This document shows positions 43,291 to 55,847 of a DNA stretch of 64,000 bases, one piece after another. The notes beneath the pieces are model-generated. The model had not been told where the DNA came from. It was given only the letters and a program-made list of their open reading frames with translations, and did not search any database. A program made the position numbers and the translations under genes. How positions within the stretch are numbered: position 1 is the stretch's first letter; each line of letters opens with the position of its first letter. The DNA is taken from NCBI GenBank assembly GCA_030248195.1, contig JASAND010006583.1, forward strand, positions 40,660 through 104,659, written 5' to 3'. This DNA is from Trissonchulus latispiculum. Taxonomy: Eukaryota > Nematoda > Enoplea > Enoplida > Ironidae.

Positions 43291-43975
43291 CCCCCCGTTC
43301 GCTTGTACATTAGCTACTAACTAAAGCCAACTAATAATTCACACACATTGTATAATAGCACAAATTTAGTTAAGTTCAAAAGTTAGTAATATTGTGCAGC
43401 CTATTTTTAGTTCCATGTTATAGATAACATTATTTGAAAAAATATTAAACAAAAATTTAAACATTTTGAGAACGGAGATGAGATCCCCTACTTCAAGCAG
43501 TTTGGAAATTTTAAGCTCACATCTGCCTGTTTCTGATGAGCGGACGAGATACCGAATTTACCAAATGTCTAATTTTATCTAGCTTGGTCGCATCTATAAT
43601 TATAGAGAAGAAAACTGTGAATTCTCAAATGACCGTGCACCTTACACACATTCATGGAATATTTTTTCGCAAGTTCACAATGAATGAAAAAGCCAGCGCT
43701 CCGTTATCGTGTACTATATGTAAATCGTATGAAAGTTAACTGGAGACAGTAGCAAACCAAGTCGCCATGAAGCAGCAAGATTTAATTATGCGAAACCTGA
43801 CAGAACGATGACGCAATAAAATCTATTTAAGATCTTCTCTGTTCATCATACGTGAGTTGTTAGCAAACCAAAGCACAGTGAAAACACTCCTAAACGCTAT
43901 TCTGCGATTGTGTTTTAGCGCTTTGATAATCAGTGGCCTTCTGCGACCGGAAGCTTGAATTTTTAGAAAATTAAT
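43291..43975. other. Noncoding, nothing firmly recognised
   Basis: A 67-codon frame (43536-43739) contains VNSQMTVHLTH and a CTIC pair. I could not tie it to a gene. Confidence 0.35.
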
Positions 43976-44445
43976 AAAAGCACCCATTGGGTCTCTCCTG
44001 TTCGGACTAAGGCTTCGGCCGTATAATGACTGCAGGCAGAAGTTTTTCATTATTTCTTTATGATTAATGCCGTGTATCCACGGTGGATCCGCCTGCTGGC
44101 CCGCGTTTACCTCATTTTCTTTATGTAAATGCTGTATGTATCCCTACGGAGATCCGCGGGCCACGGCGGTTCTTTTTCTGTGCATAGCACAGTCAGAGAG
44201 GTTTTGATAATACCTTCAGCTATGTTGTAGCACAAATAATGAGGAGCTGGCTGCCCTCTTCCTGGACACCCAGGCAGGAGCTCCAGAAACTAGTTCTCCC
44301 TGGGTAAGAGCGCTCACAGTACCCATTGGGTCTCTCCTGTTCGGACTAGGGCTTCGGCCGTAGTGACTGCAGGCAGCCATTTTTCATTATTTCTTTATAC
44401 TTAATGCTTTGTATCCTTGGTGGATCCGCCTGCTGGCCCTGCGAT
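43976..44445 (+). repeat. Direct repeat of ~125 bp, 344 bp apart
   Basis: Copies at 43980-44105 and 44324-44445 share CCCATTGGGTCTCTCCTGTT, GCTTCGGCCGTA and GGTGGATCCGCCTGCTGGCC. Each has short self-complementary parts (GGCTTCGGCC, GGATCC). It is possibly a SINE-like or structured repeat. Confidence 0.6.
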
Positions 44446-45224
44446 TGTGGAGCACTTAAAGTATTCACGCTAGAGGGTTGTCTGCGACTTAGCAGATGTG
44501 TTTTTCACAAAAATACCCTTGGAACATTTCTTAGTTGTCTAACTTTTTTCAAACTTTTCTAAACTTTTCTGTGTTTCTTCTTTACATTTCAGAACTATAC
44601 CAAAACTTTTCTAAGCATTTAAAACTGCTTCCAGACTTTTTGCAAACTTTTCCCCCAACTTTTTACACCTCACACTCACCCATCGATTAGGCTTTGAAAT
44701 AGAGGCTTTTCAAGGATGTTTGAAGCTCTGAAATAATAATAGCTTCGCTAGGTTTCCATGGCAACCATCTAGACTAAAGCAGCTAGGAGGAGGAGCTGAT
44801 TAAATAATATGTGTAACATTGCTAGCAGAGAGGCAACCACCGGACCTTTGCCAAGGTTTAATGACAGGTGTTTAATGAAAAGTGTAATAAATCTGTGTAA
44901 TGAAAATTTGAGATAAGAATTACATAAGCTAGAAGCAAGCCAGCTTAGACACTTTGCTACCTATGTGGAAATAACATGTAAAATTCACTGCGACAACGAT
45001 TGATGTTAATTGGTTTATTAATTGGGTAGTCGTAAATAATTAATATTATACTATAATTTTGAAAAGTTGGGTAAAAATTGAAAAATGAAAATTAAAAATG
45101 AAAATTTTGAAACACGAATTAGGCAAGATTGGAAGGAGTTAGCTGAAATTTTTTGATGGCTGCGTATGAAGCATATGTATAATTTCACTGCGGCACAGAT
45201 TGATGTTAATTGCTTTGCTCGCTA
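44446..45224. other. Noncoding
   Basis: AT-rich. A ~35-bp segment at 44978-45010 recurs at 45182-45215 (ATTGATGTTAATTG core). Nothing else is recognised. Confidence 0.4.
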
Positions 45225-46370
45225 TCATGTGATGCATTTTCAGAAGACCTGGTAGCCGTGCAGATGCAGAAACGTACAGTAAAAATATGCAAAGCCACAT
45301 TTGTAGGATTCACTGTACTTGAACTATCAAAATACCTCATGTATAACTGTCACTATCACTACATGAGACAGAAGTATGGTGTTAGGGTTAAGTTTACTGT
45401 ACACAGATGCGGATAGCTATTGCTGCCATGTGACAACCCCTGACATTTACAAGGATATGACATAGGACATTGACTTATTCGACACTAGCAATTACCCTAA
45501 GGACCAACCACTTTATAGCAGTGCTAGAAAGAAGGTGATAGTGTGAAGTATTTTCCGACATTTCCCTTGATTTTCATCTAAATTTATTTAAAATGTTAAA
45601 ATCTAAATCTATCTTCACGAACAGTAAATGAAATTGTACTCTCGTGTTGGAACCTCGGTTTCTTAGCTAATTTCTACAATCAAGTTCTAGGCGCTCAAAA
45701 AGTCAGTCTTACTGAATTCTTCTTACAGAGTGGTTGTACTTTGGTTCATTATCTGCTCGTTTATTGGGGGAACGCCTTCTCCCTAGTCTTTGGTTGGGGG
45801 ATTTCGTTCCCTCTTAATTTGGGTTTCCCTTTTCCCCCTTTTATTGGTGGGTAAATTTGTTTGTTTTGAACTGTAAAATTGTTTCCTCTTATTTTTGTCA
45901 ACCATATAATTTTGTTCAACAGTAAACTCACGGAACTAATTAGATTGCCGGCGCGTTTCGTAGTTGTTTGGTTAAGCGGGTTAGGGACGAATTGACGTGC
46001 ACACACTCTCGAACCTTGCATATCTTTAATTTGTCTAAAATCATTTTATTTGGCACCAAACCAAACCTATTACAATAGGTAAGATGAAGGATGAAGTAAA
46101 GGGTAAGCCAATAAGTGAGTTTGTAGGATTAAAGGCAACGATGTACAGCATCAGGTGCGAAGGTGATGATAAGACAGCGGCAAAGGGACTTAATAGGTCC
46201 GTCAAATTAAAGCTCGAGGATTACAAGCGAATATTAATGCACGGAGGCAAGACTCGACATATGAATGATATTGATAGAAAGGGTCATCAACTGACTACAG
46301 CACAGCCGTGCAAGTTTGGATTAAGCGCCTGACGACAGTATCCATTCATTTGCATATGATCATGTATAGA
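45225..46370 (+). pseudogene. Polinton-type DNA polymerase B C-terminal remnant
   Basis: In shifted frames the remnant shows LELSKYLMYNCHYHYMRQKY, then the family-B motif C relic YTDADS (about 45403), DLFDTSNYPKDQPLY, and, after an insertion, KMKDEVKGKPISEFVGLKA, the C-terminal signature of Polinton/adintovirus-like polymerases, ending near IHSFAYDHV. In-frame stops, frameshifts and a solo LTR at 45542-46074 break it. Motifs A and B and everything upstream are missing. It lies 18 kb from the capsid element and is not part of it as it stands. Confidence 0.85.
45542..46074. mobile_element. Solo LTR inserted in the polymerase remnant
   Basis: A 533-bp unit beginning TGTGAAG and ending TTACA, flanked by a 4-bp duplication ATAG (45538-45541 and 46075-46078). 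Removing it brings the flanking polymerase codons into frame. TG...CA ends plus a short duplication are the signature of an LTR left by recombination. Confidence 0.8.
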
Positions 46371-48032
46371 TTGTATGAATGTTTATACTTGTATTATAGC
46401 CTATATACTTTTGTATGGATGAAATACTGAAAGTACTGTATGTACATGGTTGCATTAATAAAAAATAAAGTGAAGGTGTGATACTGAGCGCTCCATTGTC
46501 CTACTTAGGATTTTAAGGCTAGTTAGCATTTCAAGGTCATTTAGGCTATTACAAACACTTAAAGGCTAGTCAAGGGAAGTGATTACATACAGCTCTCATG
46601 GCTATGTCAAGACCATTGTGTAAAGCTCATAGTTGGTAGACGCAGGACTAAAGCGTGCTGGAACCCGGATTTATATACTACCACCTACTAAGAATGCATG
46701 GAGAAAGAAATCAAGTTTTGAAAACCGAACAATTAAATTTTAAGTTGTTTCACTCGGTCAGGACTTTAGAATTTTATCATTGAGAGTTGTGAGAACTACT
46801 ACTTCAAAGATACCGCTCCGTGTCTGATAGGCTGTTTTAGTAATGTGGCTGTTAATTAGATTTAGCATAACAGATAAATAGAAATTAAAAAAGACTTTAC
46901 GCAAAAACATTTTGGTGCAACAGAAAATGTGTTTAGTGTTAACATCTTTCCAGCTAATAAGATTTTATAATTAATTATAATTACATTTTACGTAGAAACA
47001 TTTGGTGCAATCGGGCGGCGCCACCTGGATTTTGTATATATTTTTCTTAACTTTGGCAAGCCATCACTTTAGCTGGAATGAAGAGCAACAGTCAGGGCAA
47101 ATAAAAAGGGTCCCGGAGTTGCGAAAACATTTTTATGATAACAGTTTTGTGGAGGAATTAACTAAAATGAATACGCAACCTGGAGTTTGTATTTAGATTC
47201 GTAGGAAGGTAAGTTAATGAAAACCAGCATAAATTGGTACTTTTATCAAAATATATTGATGGGATGAGGTGTTGCAAGCGCTACGAAATTTTGAATAGTA
47301 GAATATTGATGGGTAGCAGCGCCACAGCTCCCCAGGTTCCACTGTATCAGAACCGCGAATGGTATCATGTAATATATTTTTATGCGTACAGAGTCTATAC
47401 TTGATCACAGCTGATCTGTGGTTTCATTACAAATACTCTGTCAGGAAAATTAATATTTCTCCACAAAAGATCTGATCCATATATGTTCATGACAAGTCAT
47501 TGACTGAATAGACAGTTATAGTTATATACAAAAGTAAGATAAAGTTTGTTTCTGCCTTTATGTTTTCTTATTTTTCTTGGAGGTAACCATACATGTGCTT
47601 GAGGGGCTTTGAGGGTTCCTCCTTAGGACCTGGAGGTCACCCCCCCGAAATCTGGATTTTCCGGTTCTTTGGCAAAACTCCAGAAATGTCCGGTTTATGC
47701 AGCCGATTCATCCCCTCCCTGAAATTTCTCCTCCTGTACATGTCTGACGAAAGCTACAACAGTTCCGATCATTACAAAATTATTTCGAGAATGACCTCAC
47801 GATACATACCTTCTTTCGGCTTCCTTCTGAGAATATTTATATGACGTCGTTGTCAAGTTTTTGGACATTTGATGAGGTACGGTTTGGTTAAAAGGCATGG
47901 GCTTTACCGTTAAATGCTTTTAAGGCTATTGATGGCAGGTCGAACCAAAAAACCCTCAATTTATGTGACATTGCTCAGATTCGTTGTTTGCAAAATAACT
48001 GATGTTGTGATTTTATTTCTGCTTTCTTTCAG
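46371..48032. other. Noncoding upstream of the DCST gene
   Basis: Overlapping AATAAA-like signals lie at 46458-46470, just past the polymerase remnant. A 64-codon frame at 47002-47196 has a hydrophobic start but no acceptable splice out. The DCST promoter or first exon should lie here, but I could not locate it. Confidence 0.4.
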
Positions 48033-48092
48033 TGCAGTACGGTGAAAATTTTCAAGCAGGTCAAGCTGGATATCCTGGACAGGATGATGTTA
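48033..48092 (+). CDS. DCST exon 1 of those seen (tentative)
   Basis: Acceptor CTTTCAG, donor GTAAAT, phase 0 in and out. It encodes [16 protein letters not shown], which runs smoothly into exon 2. Another open frame in the same exon makes this less sure. Confidence 0.45.
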
Positions 48093-51000
48093 GTAAATAG
48101 TTGTTTACTATAATTCGTTTTAAATCGGAATTTTTAGGCATCTGCTGAGTGAGACAACGTATTCTTAAAATAAAGATATTTGTAAAATTCTTTAGAAACT
48201 GTCACGAAGTTATCCGGCATTCTCAATGCTAGTATTTAGGATAAGTTCGCAGCAACCAATCATGATCCAATTTCTTTGGGGACATGCATAGCATCAAATT
48301 TGAAGTTCACTCCATATAATCTTCTTGAAATCAGTAATCTGAGTCACGGACAGTTTAGATTTAAATGACTGAGATTTAAAGCATCCAGAGTCTAAGTTTT
48401 GCGTGGTATAATACTGTAAATTGTATTTTAAATTATACGAATTAATGTAGTAATAATTAAATTATAGGAAATAAATTACTTAATATTCATAACGTAAATT
48501 ATTATTATTATGACTTAATTTAACTGCGAATATAATCCATTAAGTTCGATGTTTTAAAATTTCTGTATTTATTGCCCAATGGATTTTCAAAATAAACGTT
48601 TGTATGTTTGTTTAGTGTTCTTAACGGTCTTGTAATGTCAGCTAATGCATACTAGAAAACTCAAGCCAGGCAAAATTATTGAAATAAATTGTAAAATAAT
48701 TAAGGACAAATTTGAATTCCTCCAATTCCAGAATACTATTTACTGGCTGGCTGGGGCGGGTAGAGGTTGGAAGATAACAAACAACCGACTGGCTAGTATA
48801 TCAATGCCAAAAAGCAATCAGTATATAACACTGTATCCGCAAAATCTAAATGTCGATTTACATTGGCGATTCATGCACGCAGCCTTCGTTTTCCACCTTG
48901 CCGGCCAACACCAATACTAACATACAGGAAAGTAATACAGTAATTGTACATTTTCGTGATTTTCCATTCAATAATTTTCTTATTGTATAAATCCTAATGT
49001 GTTGCAGAAAGTACTATTTACATAATCCGTCATATATTTCAGACCCTGTCTCGACTGAATGGATTTATGCAAATGTTCGCTGAGCACAACCATGCTGCAG
49101 CGGGGCCGGGCTCCAAGGTAGCAAAGGCGGCCAAAGCATTACAAATGGCCAGTCTAGCGAAATCGGCCATACCCCATCGATACCCGGGAAGACCGTTTCT
49201 GAGAAAATCCTACAGGCGATACAAATGGGAACATCAGCAGTCGTACAGGGAAGCCATTGGCTTAAAACGAGCACTAACTTTCAGAGAAGTTTTAAGAAGG
49301 TATTGCATTAAATAAAACTTAATGGTTTCATTCAACTCTATGAAAACTGAGACGAGTTCTTGCATTGTAACGGTTCAGATGTGTGCTTTCTAAGCAAACT
49401 CTTTAAAAACTTTGCTTGAACTTTTCTTAACACCTTTATGAATTTCATAATTATTTATGAATTTTCCAACATGCGCTACTGTTCCTTCTGCAACACAGAT
49501 ATAAAGTTTCCAAATTTGTTAAATCAAATGCTTTTAGTTCTAAGCTGGGGTAAATTGACTGAAGATTTTCCAAATAACTTGTAACAAAGCTAGATGACAC
49601 TATCATGTACTAATTAATTACGTACAATTTGCGATTTCTGTTTATAGGATATTTTGTTGCTGTGCTGACGACAAAGTCAAAGACGCCAAGCCGCCTTCCT
49701 TGATGGATCGAATTCGAATAATTGGAACTTTTGAAAATGCTGCCATAAAAAGACTGCTTTGCTACCTGACTTCCTTTGTTATGGCATTTTTCTTCTTTAT
49801 CGTTTTCTCATTCCATGTGTCCCTGGCAACGCCTCCCGCTTACGGGATTGCATTTGGTATTCTAGGTAAAGCTTAAACCATTTTATACTGCTTAGAATAG
49901 ATTCCTTCATTGTTAGGCTTTAATTGCCAGTGAAACAAGAAGGAGACCAAACGGGAACTACTCAACTGGGAGAGGGAGTCAAGGGCATCGACCGTACCAC
50001 TGAAAGTTGACCCAGGAGAGAAGCGAGAAAGAAATGTAGAAGTGCATTAGTGGTTCAGCCGGGGATCGAACCACTGCCACAATACAAGTCTAGCAGTAAA
50101 CTTTCGTTATGTCTTGTTGCTAGCATATTAATTTTTATGTAGGAAAATATATAGCGTAAATGTTAGAAAGAATTTAAGTTAAAGTTTAAAATTTTAAAAA
50201 AAAAATTAAGATTTAAGAAAAGATTTTAAAAGAAAAATTTAGAAAATGTCTCAATGTTTAGGGGTCATCTTTGCTCTGCTAACTCATTTTGACCTATTCA
50301 AGTGTATGCTTCTGTTGACATTGCCACACATGATGACAACGGAATTCAGGAGAATTCTGCTGCTTCTGGCCGTGATGATTGCCATGAACGGGCCTGCCAT
50401 GAATACGGCCCGAAACTTCGAACGACTTCTAAACACAAGCACTTGCCTTCAGGTAAGAGTGCTTTCATTAATTTTCTGAGTGTCATTTGTTTTTCTTTAG
50501 AAAGCCATAGGTCACAAAATATTTCAGTCAGATAGGCCATTGTTAAAACAATAAAATCATCAAAGTATATAGGTCAGATATATAGGTTCTGTAAATGGTT
50601 ATGTCGTTACAGTCTGGGTTCGAATGCTAACTTCGCTTTATGTTGACTGTGTTCCAATTGTACTGTAGGTAGAGCTTTGACAGAGTAATTGTGGTTCAAT
50701 CCCCACTTGGGGTCCCAATTTTTGGGTCTAAGCAGACACATTTTTATTTCATTTTTTCTGTTGTCTGTTAAAATAAACCAATTTCTGATATTGTCAGTGT
50801 TTCAGCTGGCTATGTCCAAAGTTTACAAGTACATAAGTTTACAACATATGTATATGTCGCAGCAAATTTCTGTATTCAGTAAATACTGTATTTACTGGCC
50901 GATGTCAGTAAATACGGTATTTACTAGTAAGAATGGTATTTTCTTTAAAGGTCCTATCTTTACACGTAAATATCATTTTTACTGAAACTCGTCTAGTAAA

Positions 51001-53203
51001 TACTGTATTTTCTAGTAAATTCTGTATTTCATCTTAAACGCCTTTGTCTTTGTGTGTGGCCAGGAAAACAAAGGACATGCCGACGTCATATTTAAAGTCA
51101 AAAGATAGGTCATGCATAGTAACAATATGTACAAAGGGGGTGCATGAAGATATAGTTTAGAAGCTTAAAAATGCTATTTGTGTATTTTTTAAAATCAGGA
51201 AAAGCAAATTTAAGACTATAAAGTAACTAATGAATTTTTAATTAATCGTAATTCATTAAGAATATATAATACCTGTGTAAATATATCTGTTTTGATTTTG
51301 AAAGCTGTGTTTTAAAAGCTAAAATAATTTTTTAATTTTGTAAACTAATGTTTTAAAACTTTAAGTAAACTTATAGTGTTTCTGTAGTTAAGATTTAAAG
51401 TGTTAGCAAAACTGCTTTTAATGTGTTAACTGGATTAACATTACACTATTTTTTAATTTTGTAAACTGTTTTAAACTTCTGAAGTTTATCTTCATGTTCC
51501 CCCTTGGTACATATTGTTACTATGCATGACCTATCTTTTTGACTTTAAATATGAGGTCGGCATGTCCTTTGTTTTCCTAGCCACACACAAAGACAAAGGC
51601 GTTTAAGATGAAATACAGAATTTACTAGAAAATACAGTATTTACTGGACGAGTTTCAGTAAAAATGGTATTTACGTGTAAAGATAGGACGTTTAAAGAAA
51701 ATACCATTCTTACTAGTAAATACCGTATTTACTGAAATCGGCCAGTAAATACAGTATTTACTGAATGCAGAAATTACTACGACATATATATATATATTGG
51801 ATCAAAAATTGCATATGATTTTTAAGTTTTTCCACTGATTAAACTTCGATGAACTCAATTTACTTCTGATACGTAATTTGTATGATTTAGAATGAAATCG
51901 ATGTGAGCGTTTACAAAAGTCAAACCCTATACACGATGAGAGCCCTTTCCAATATGGATAAAACCATCAATGAAATCTGGTATGCGTCCAGAGATGTTAT
52001 CAGAGAAATCAAGAGTGCAATTCATGCTGTGGAAAAAACTTCTAAGAAACTCATGAAATTCTTGAACGGCGTAAGGAACTACCCTTTTGATTGTACAACA
52101 ATTGTTACTCTACTAAACCTAGCCTAAAGTCGTCCTAAGAGCTTCTCTGTTCCAACTGTTATATGGATTCGTAGCTCACAATCTGTTCAAAAACCATATC
52201 CACACAAACGCATTGACTTTTGTTTAAGGTGCTGGATTCCGTTCGGGTATTTTTCATTTTCACGGCTCTAATCCTTTATAGAACTAGCTGAACCTTGCAG
52301 AATATACTTATTTCTGTGCTCTTTAACAGACTGGAACCAGTCTCGTATTTTTAGATGAACAATTTTATTTTTTGTTGTTGCCATTATGCTCTGAGTAGGC
52401 AGCAGGGCACCGGATTGTTCTGAAAATCGGGAACTAAAATGAACATTTTTGCTTTTGCATTCTGACTCTGACATGAACTGCTTGTATCAGCTTGTAGTAT
52501 TGGTTCTTTCTTATTGCGTTTTCGCGCAACGAGTAATAAGAGTTAAAATTAACTCAGTCCTTTTCGCGCACAGGGTTACAAGAGTTAAACAGTTCATTTC
52601 AACTCGCTTGCAGGGTTAAACGAGGTAATAAATTTTAACCCTACTCTTTTAACTCGCGCACGAAATGGCCCTTCGTTTTGAATGCCAGAGCTAGGTTATC
52701 CGATCCATCCAAAGTTCTTAAACCATCAATATCTTCTAACCAACTGTCCGTCACAGAAACCTCGACCAATATGGCTGTTCGCGAAATGATTATTTTGTCA
52801 AGGAACTTTTGTTTTCTTTGAAAGTTCATTTAGATAGCTAAAGATGCACAGAAATATGCAGGTGGGCGCCATACTTGCTCTAATCTTATGGACAAGGAAT
52901 ACATGAGATGCGTAAAATGGTGGGGAAACTCTTTCCTATCCAAAGTGCGGTGCTCCAACTTTCTAATAATTAAATACCTCTGTTTTGCCTTTATCGCCCT
53001 GTTCAAAGCACATACTTTCGTTCCTCGACTGATAATTCGAATTCTGAAAACATCCTTCAAAGGGATCGATGTAAGCTCTTTCTTTTTGTTTACTTAATAA
53101 TTAAATGCATATGTTTGAATCAAATACTTTTCCGTTCACCAGGTCTGGGCTCAGGCTCAGCGAAGTCATTTTGGATCAGGTGGATGTCTGCGACTAAGAA
53201 TTT

Positions 53204-53298
<95 letters not shown>

Positions 53299-55767
53299 CC
53301 AAGCATTCGATTAATTTCCATAGCTGATGATTACGCAGAATGTACATCACTAATCCATATTCCATGTGTCCTATTCCGTGTCCGTTTTTCGTAGCATTGC
53401 CTGTGTTTTCCAGAATGGTGGAATTTTGTCCCCTTCTTTTCACAGTAATGAAGTCATGAAGCATAAATAGAAATCTCAGACCACACAATTCTGTTATTCG
53501 GTTTTGTCTGAAATCACAACGGCGGTATCACAGTTGCGTCACTGTATAATTTCGGTTCACTGAGTACTGTCAATAATGAGCTAAACAAGAATAAATAACT
53601 GATTAAAATGCTAAAGTTTACCACAATTATGATATGATGCCGCAATTTAACAGTACCAGTGGTTCTAGGTCGACTGGAATTCCTACTTCAAGCAACTGCA
53701 GCAAATTCTCTATGTTGAAGTAGATTTGGATGTGAACTTTGAGTTCAATCAAACTGTACACTTTGCTTCCTTGGAAAGAGAGCGAAAAGAATTTAGAGAA
53801 TTTGTGGAAAAATACTATGATGCTGCCTATATTATAACGAAAATATTTGAAAACATTATCATCGTGATGATGCTCTGGTCCTTCTGTTCTGCTTTCATGT
53901 AAGTTTCAAAGGGTCATATACTCTATTCATGGAAATAGTAATCACACATGCAATCAAATGCAATTGCCTAAACTGAAAATTGGAAAACTGGACTGAGGTG
54001 AACAGCGAACATTCCAGGTAGTCACTAAGATGGACTGCCTCGTTTTTATGGCAATAATTCTAGTTTAAAAATTGCTCTGAAAATCCTAATGCAGTTCCAG
54101 TTTCTAGCACTTCCAAGTTCACTAATTTCAAAGTTAACACGTGACCTGATTTCCAGGCAACTGGTACCAAACTATATTTCCAATGAAGCAGCTGACCAGC
54201 CATTAAACTTTCGCAAAGACCTTGTTGTTTTGTGTTTTGTTTAGCTACATCCGATATTTTCATATAATGGATCGTTTTGAAAATTATGTCATCACACCCA
54301 GTGTACAAGAGATTGATTCCAGAAGAAAAGTGATGAACCTTAGTGGCGTCCTACCGCTGACCTTCCGAGAACACTTCCTTTATTTGCAAGGAAATCCCCC
54401 TTGTTATATCGGACCAGGTATCTTTCATTGTTGCAATTGTACACTGCGGTTACTCATTTATATACTCATTTTCAAATAGTAGGCCTGTTTTATTTCAATT
54501 TCATTAAGCTACTGGTAGGGTTGGTTGTGTTCTGTTCTGCCAGAGGAAATTTTTAGTCTCTTGAAAGTGGGAAATATTAGCTTATTTTGATCAGAAAACG
54601 TTCCGCAGTCATGATAATAACTAGGCATGGGTACGGGTCCAAAAAATTGGACCCGGGTACCCGGCACTACCCGAAGCCCTATGTCTGGTAATTGCAACGC
54701 TAGCCGGGTACCCGACTTCGGGTACCAGGGTGGGTACCCGAGCAGTTGTCGGGTACCCGGAAACAAAATTGCAATTTTAATGCTTATTTTTGTTTGCCAT
54801 TAAAATAAAACAATTTTGTGGAATATTTCAGCTTAATTTTTTTATAAATTTAACTATTTAATTTTGCAGGGTGACTGATGCCGAAAAGTGTTGGTATTTG
54901 TTACCATAACCAAAATTTTTGCAGTCCCACTGTGACAATGGACTCAAACTATTACACTGGATATCGGGTACCCGTCGGGTACCCCGGTACCCGACTACCC
55001 GTGCCCATGCCTAATAATAACAACAAGCCAGTGGTCTGCTTTTACTATATAACAACCCTTCCAGTGCAGGTTTTCAACAAACGAAGGCTTTTTAATATTT
55101 TAGAAGCCCGTCACCTAATCCTTGGACTGGTTGTGGTGATTTTAAGTGGAATTTATGTTACATTAATTATTGTGGTTGATGCGGTTGTTTATGCCATCTC
55201 CAACGAATTGACCACTTTGTTAACAGAAGTTTCCTTTTCCCCTTTAGTGCCCTTTTATGCCATCACGGTTTCTGGAGACGGTGAGCTTAATAGGTTAAGA
55301 TAGACAGTTTTTAAGACTAAATCTAAAAGGGGTCTTTTCCAGATTACCCCCCCACCACTCAAAGTTCTTAAAACTCGACCAAATGAGCTGAAATTTGGTG
55401 TGGGTATGTTTTCGACTACGCTGAGTTCAAATATCGCAAAAGTTTTCGATTTCTCGAAATTTTTCGATTTTTTACGATTTCTGAGGGGGGACCAAGGGTA
55501 ACCGAAAAATTTTTTGTCTTCGATTTTGCTGAAAAGTTGTACATAGGGGTTTTCTGAGTCGTAGAACACGAATCTGAATTCCGTTTCTCGAGTCAGCTTT
55601 TCGTTAGCTCAGCATCAGCTTACAACTTAAGCTTAAAACTTTAGCTTAACTTAAGCTTTACCTTTAACGAAAAGCTGAATCAAAAAACGAACTTCAGATT
55701 CGTGTTCAGTGACCCAGAAAACCGGTAGACAATCCATGCGATGGTAATCTGGAATATATGAGTACAC

Positions 55768-55847
<80 letters not shown>

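Noticed and set aside
43536..43739. GAIN-domain-like exon (VNSQMTVHLTH ... CTIC) that could follow the EGF exons
   Set aside because: Resemblance is weak and no consistent splice phase with exon 9 was found.
45543..46078. Intron within the polymerase gene
   Set aside because: Boundaries that restore the frame are not GT-AG, whereas TG...CA with an ATAG duplication fits a solo LTR.
47002..47196. Signal-peptide-like first exon of the DCST gene
   Set aside because: The frame ends in TAG before the only good donor (GTAAGT at 47211), so it cannot be joined.
48645..48920. 91-codon frame with [15 protein letters not shown]
   Set aside because: No suitable splice sites in phase with DCST exons and no recognised domain.
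52268..52829. Minus-strand frames in DCST intron 5 (for example [16 protein letters not shown])
   Set aside because: Short, no family recognised, and overlapped by repeats with CGCGCA...AACTCG motifs.
53115..53488. Frames with (IY)n
   Set aside because: TA microsatellite translation.
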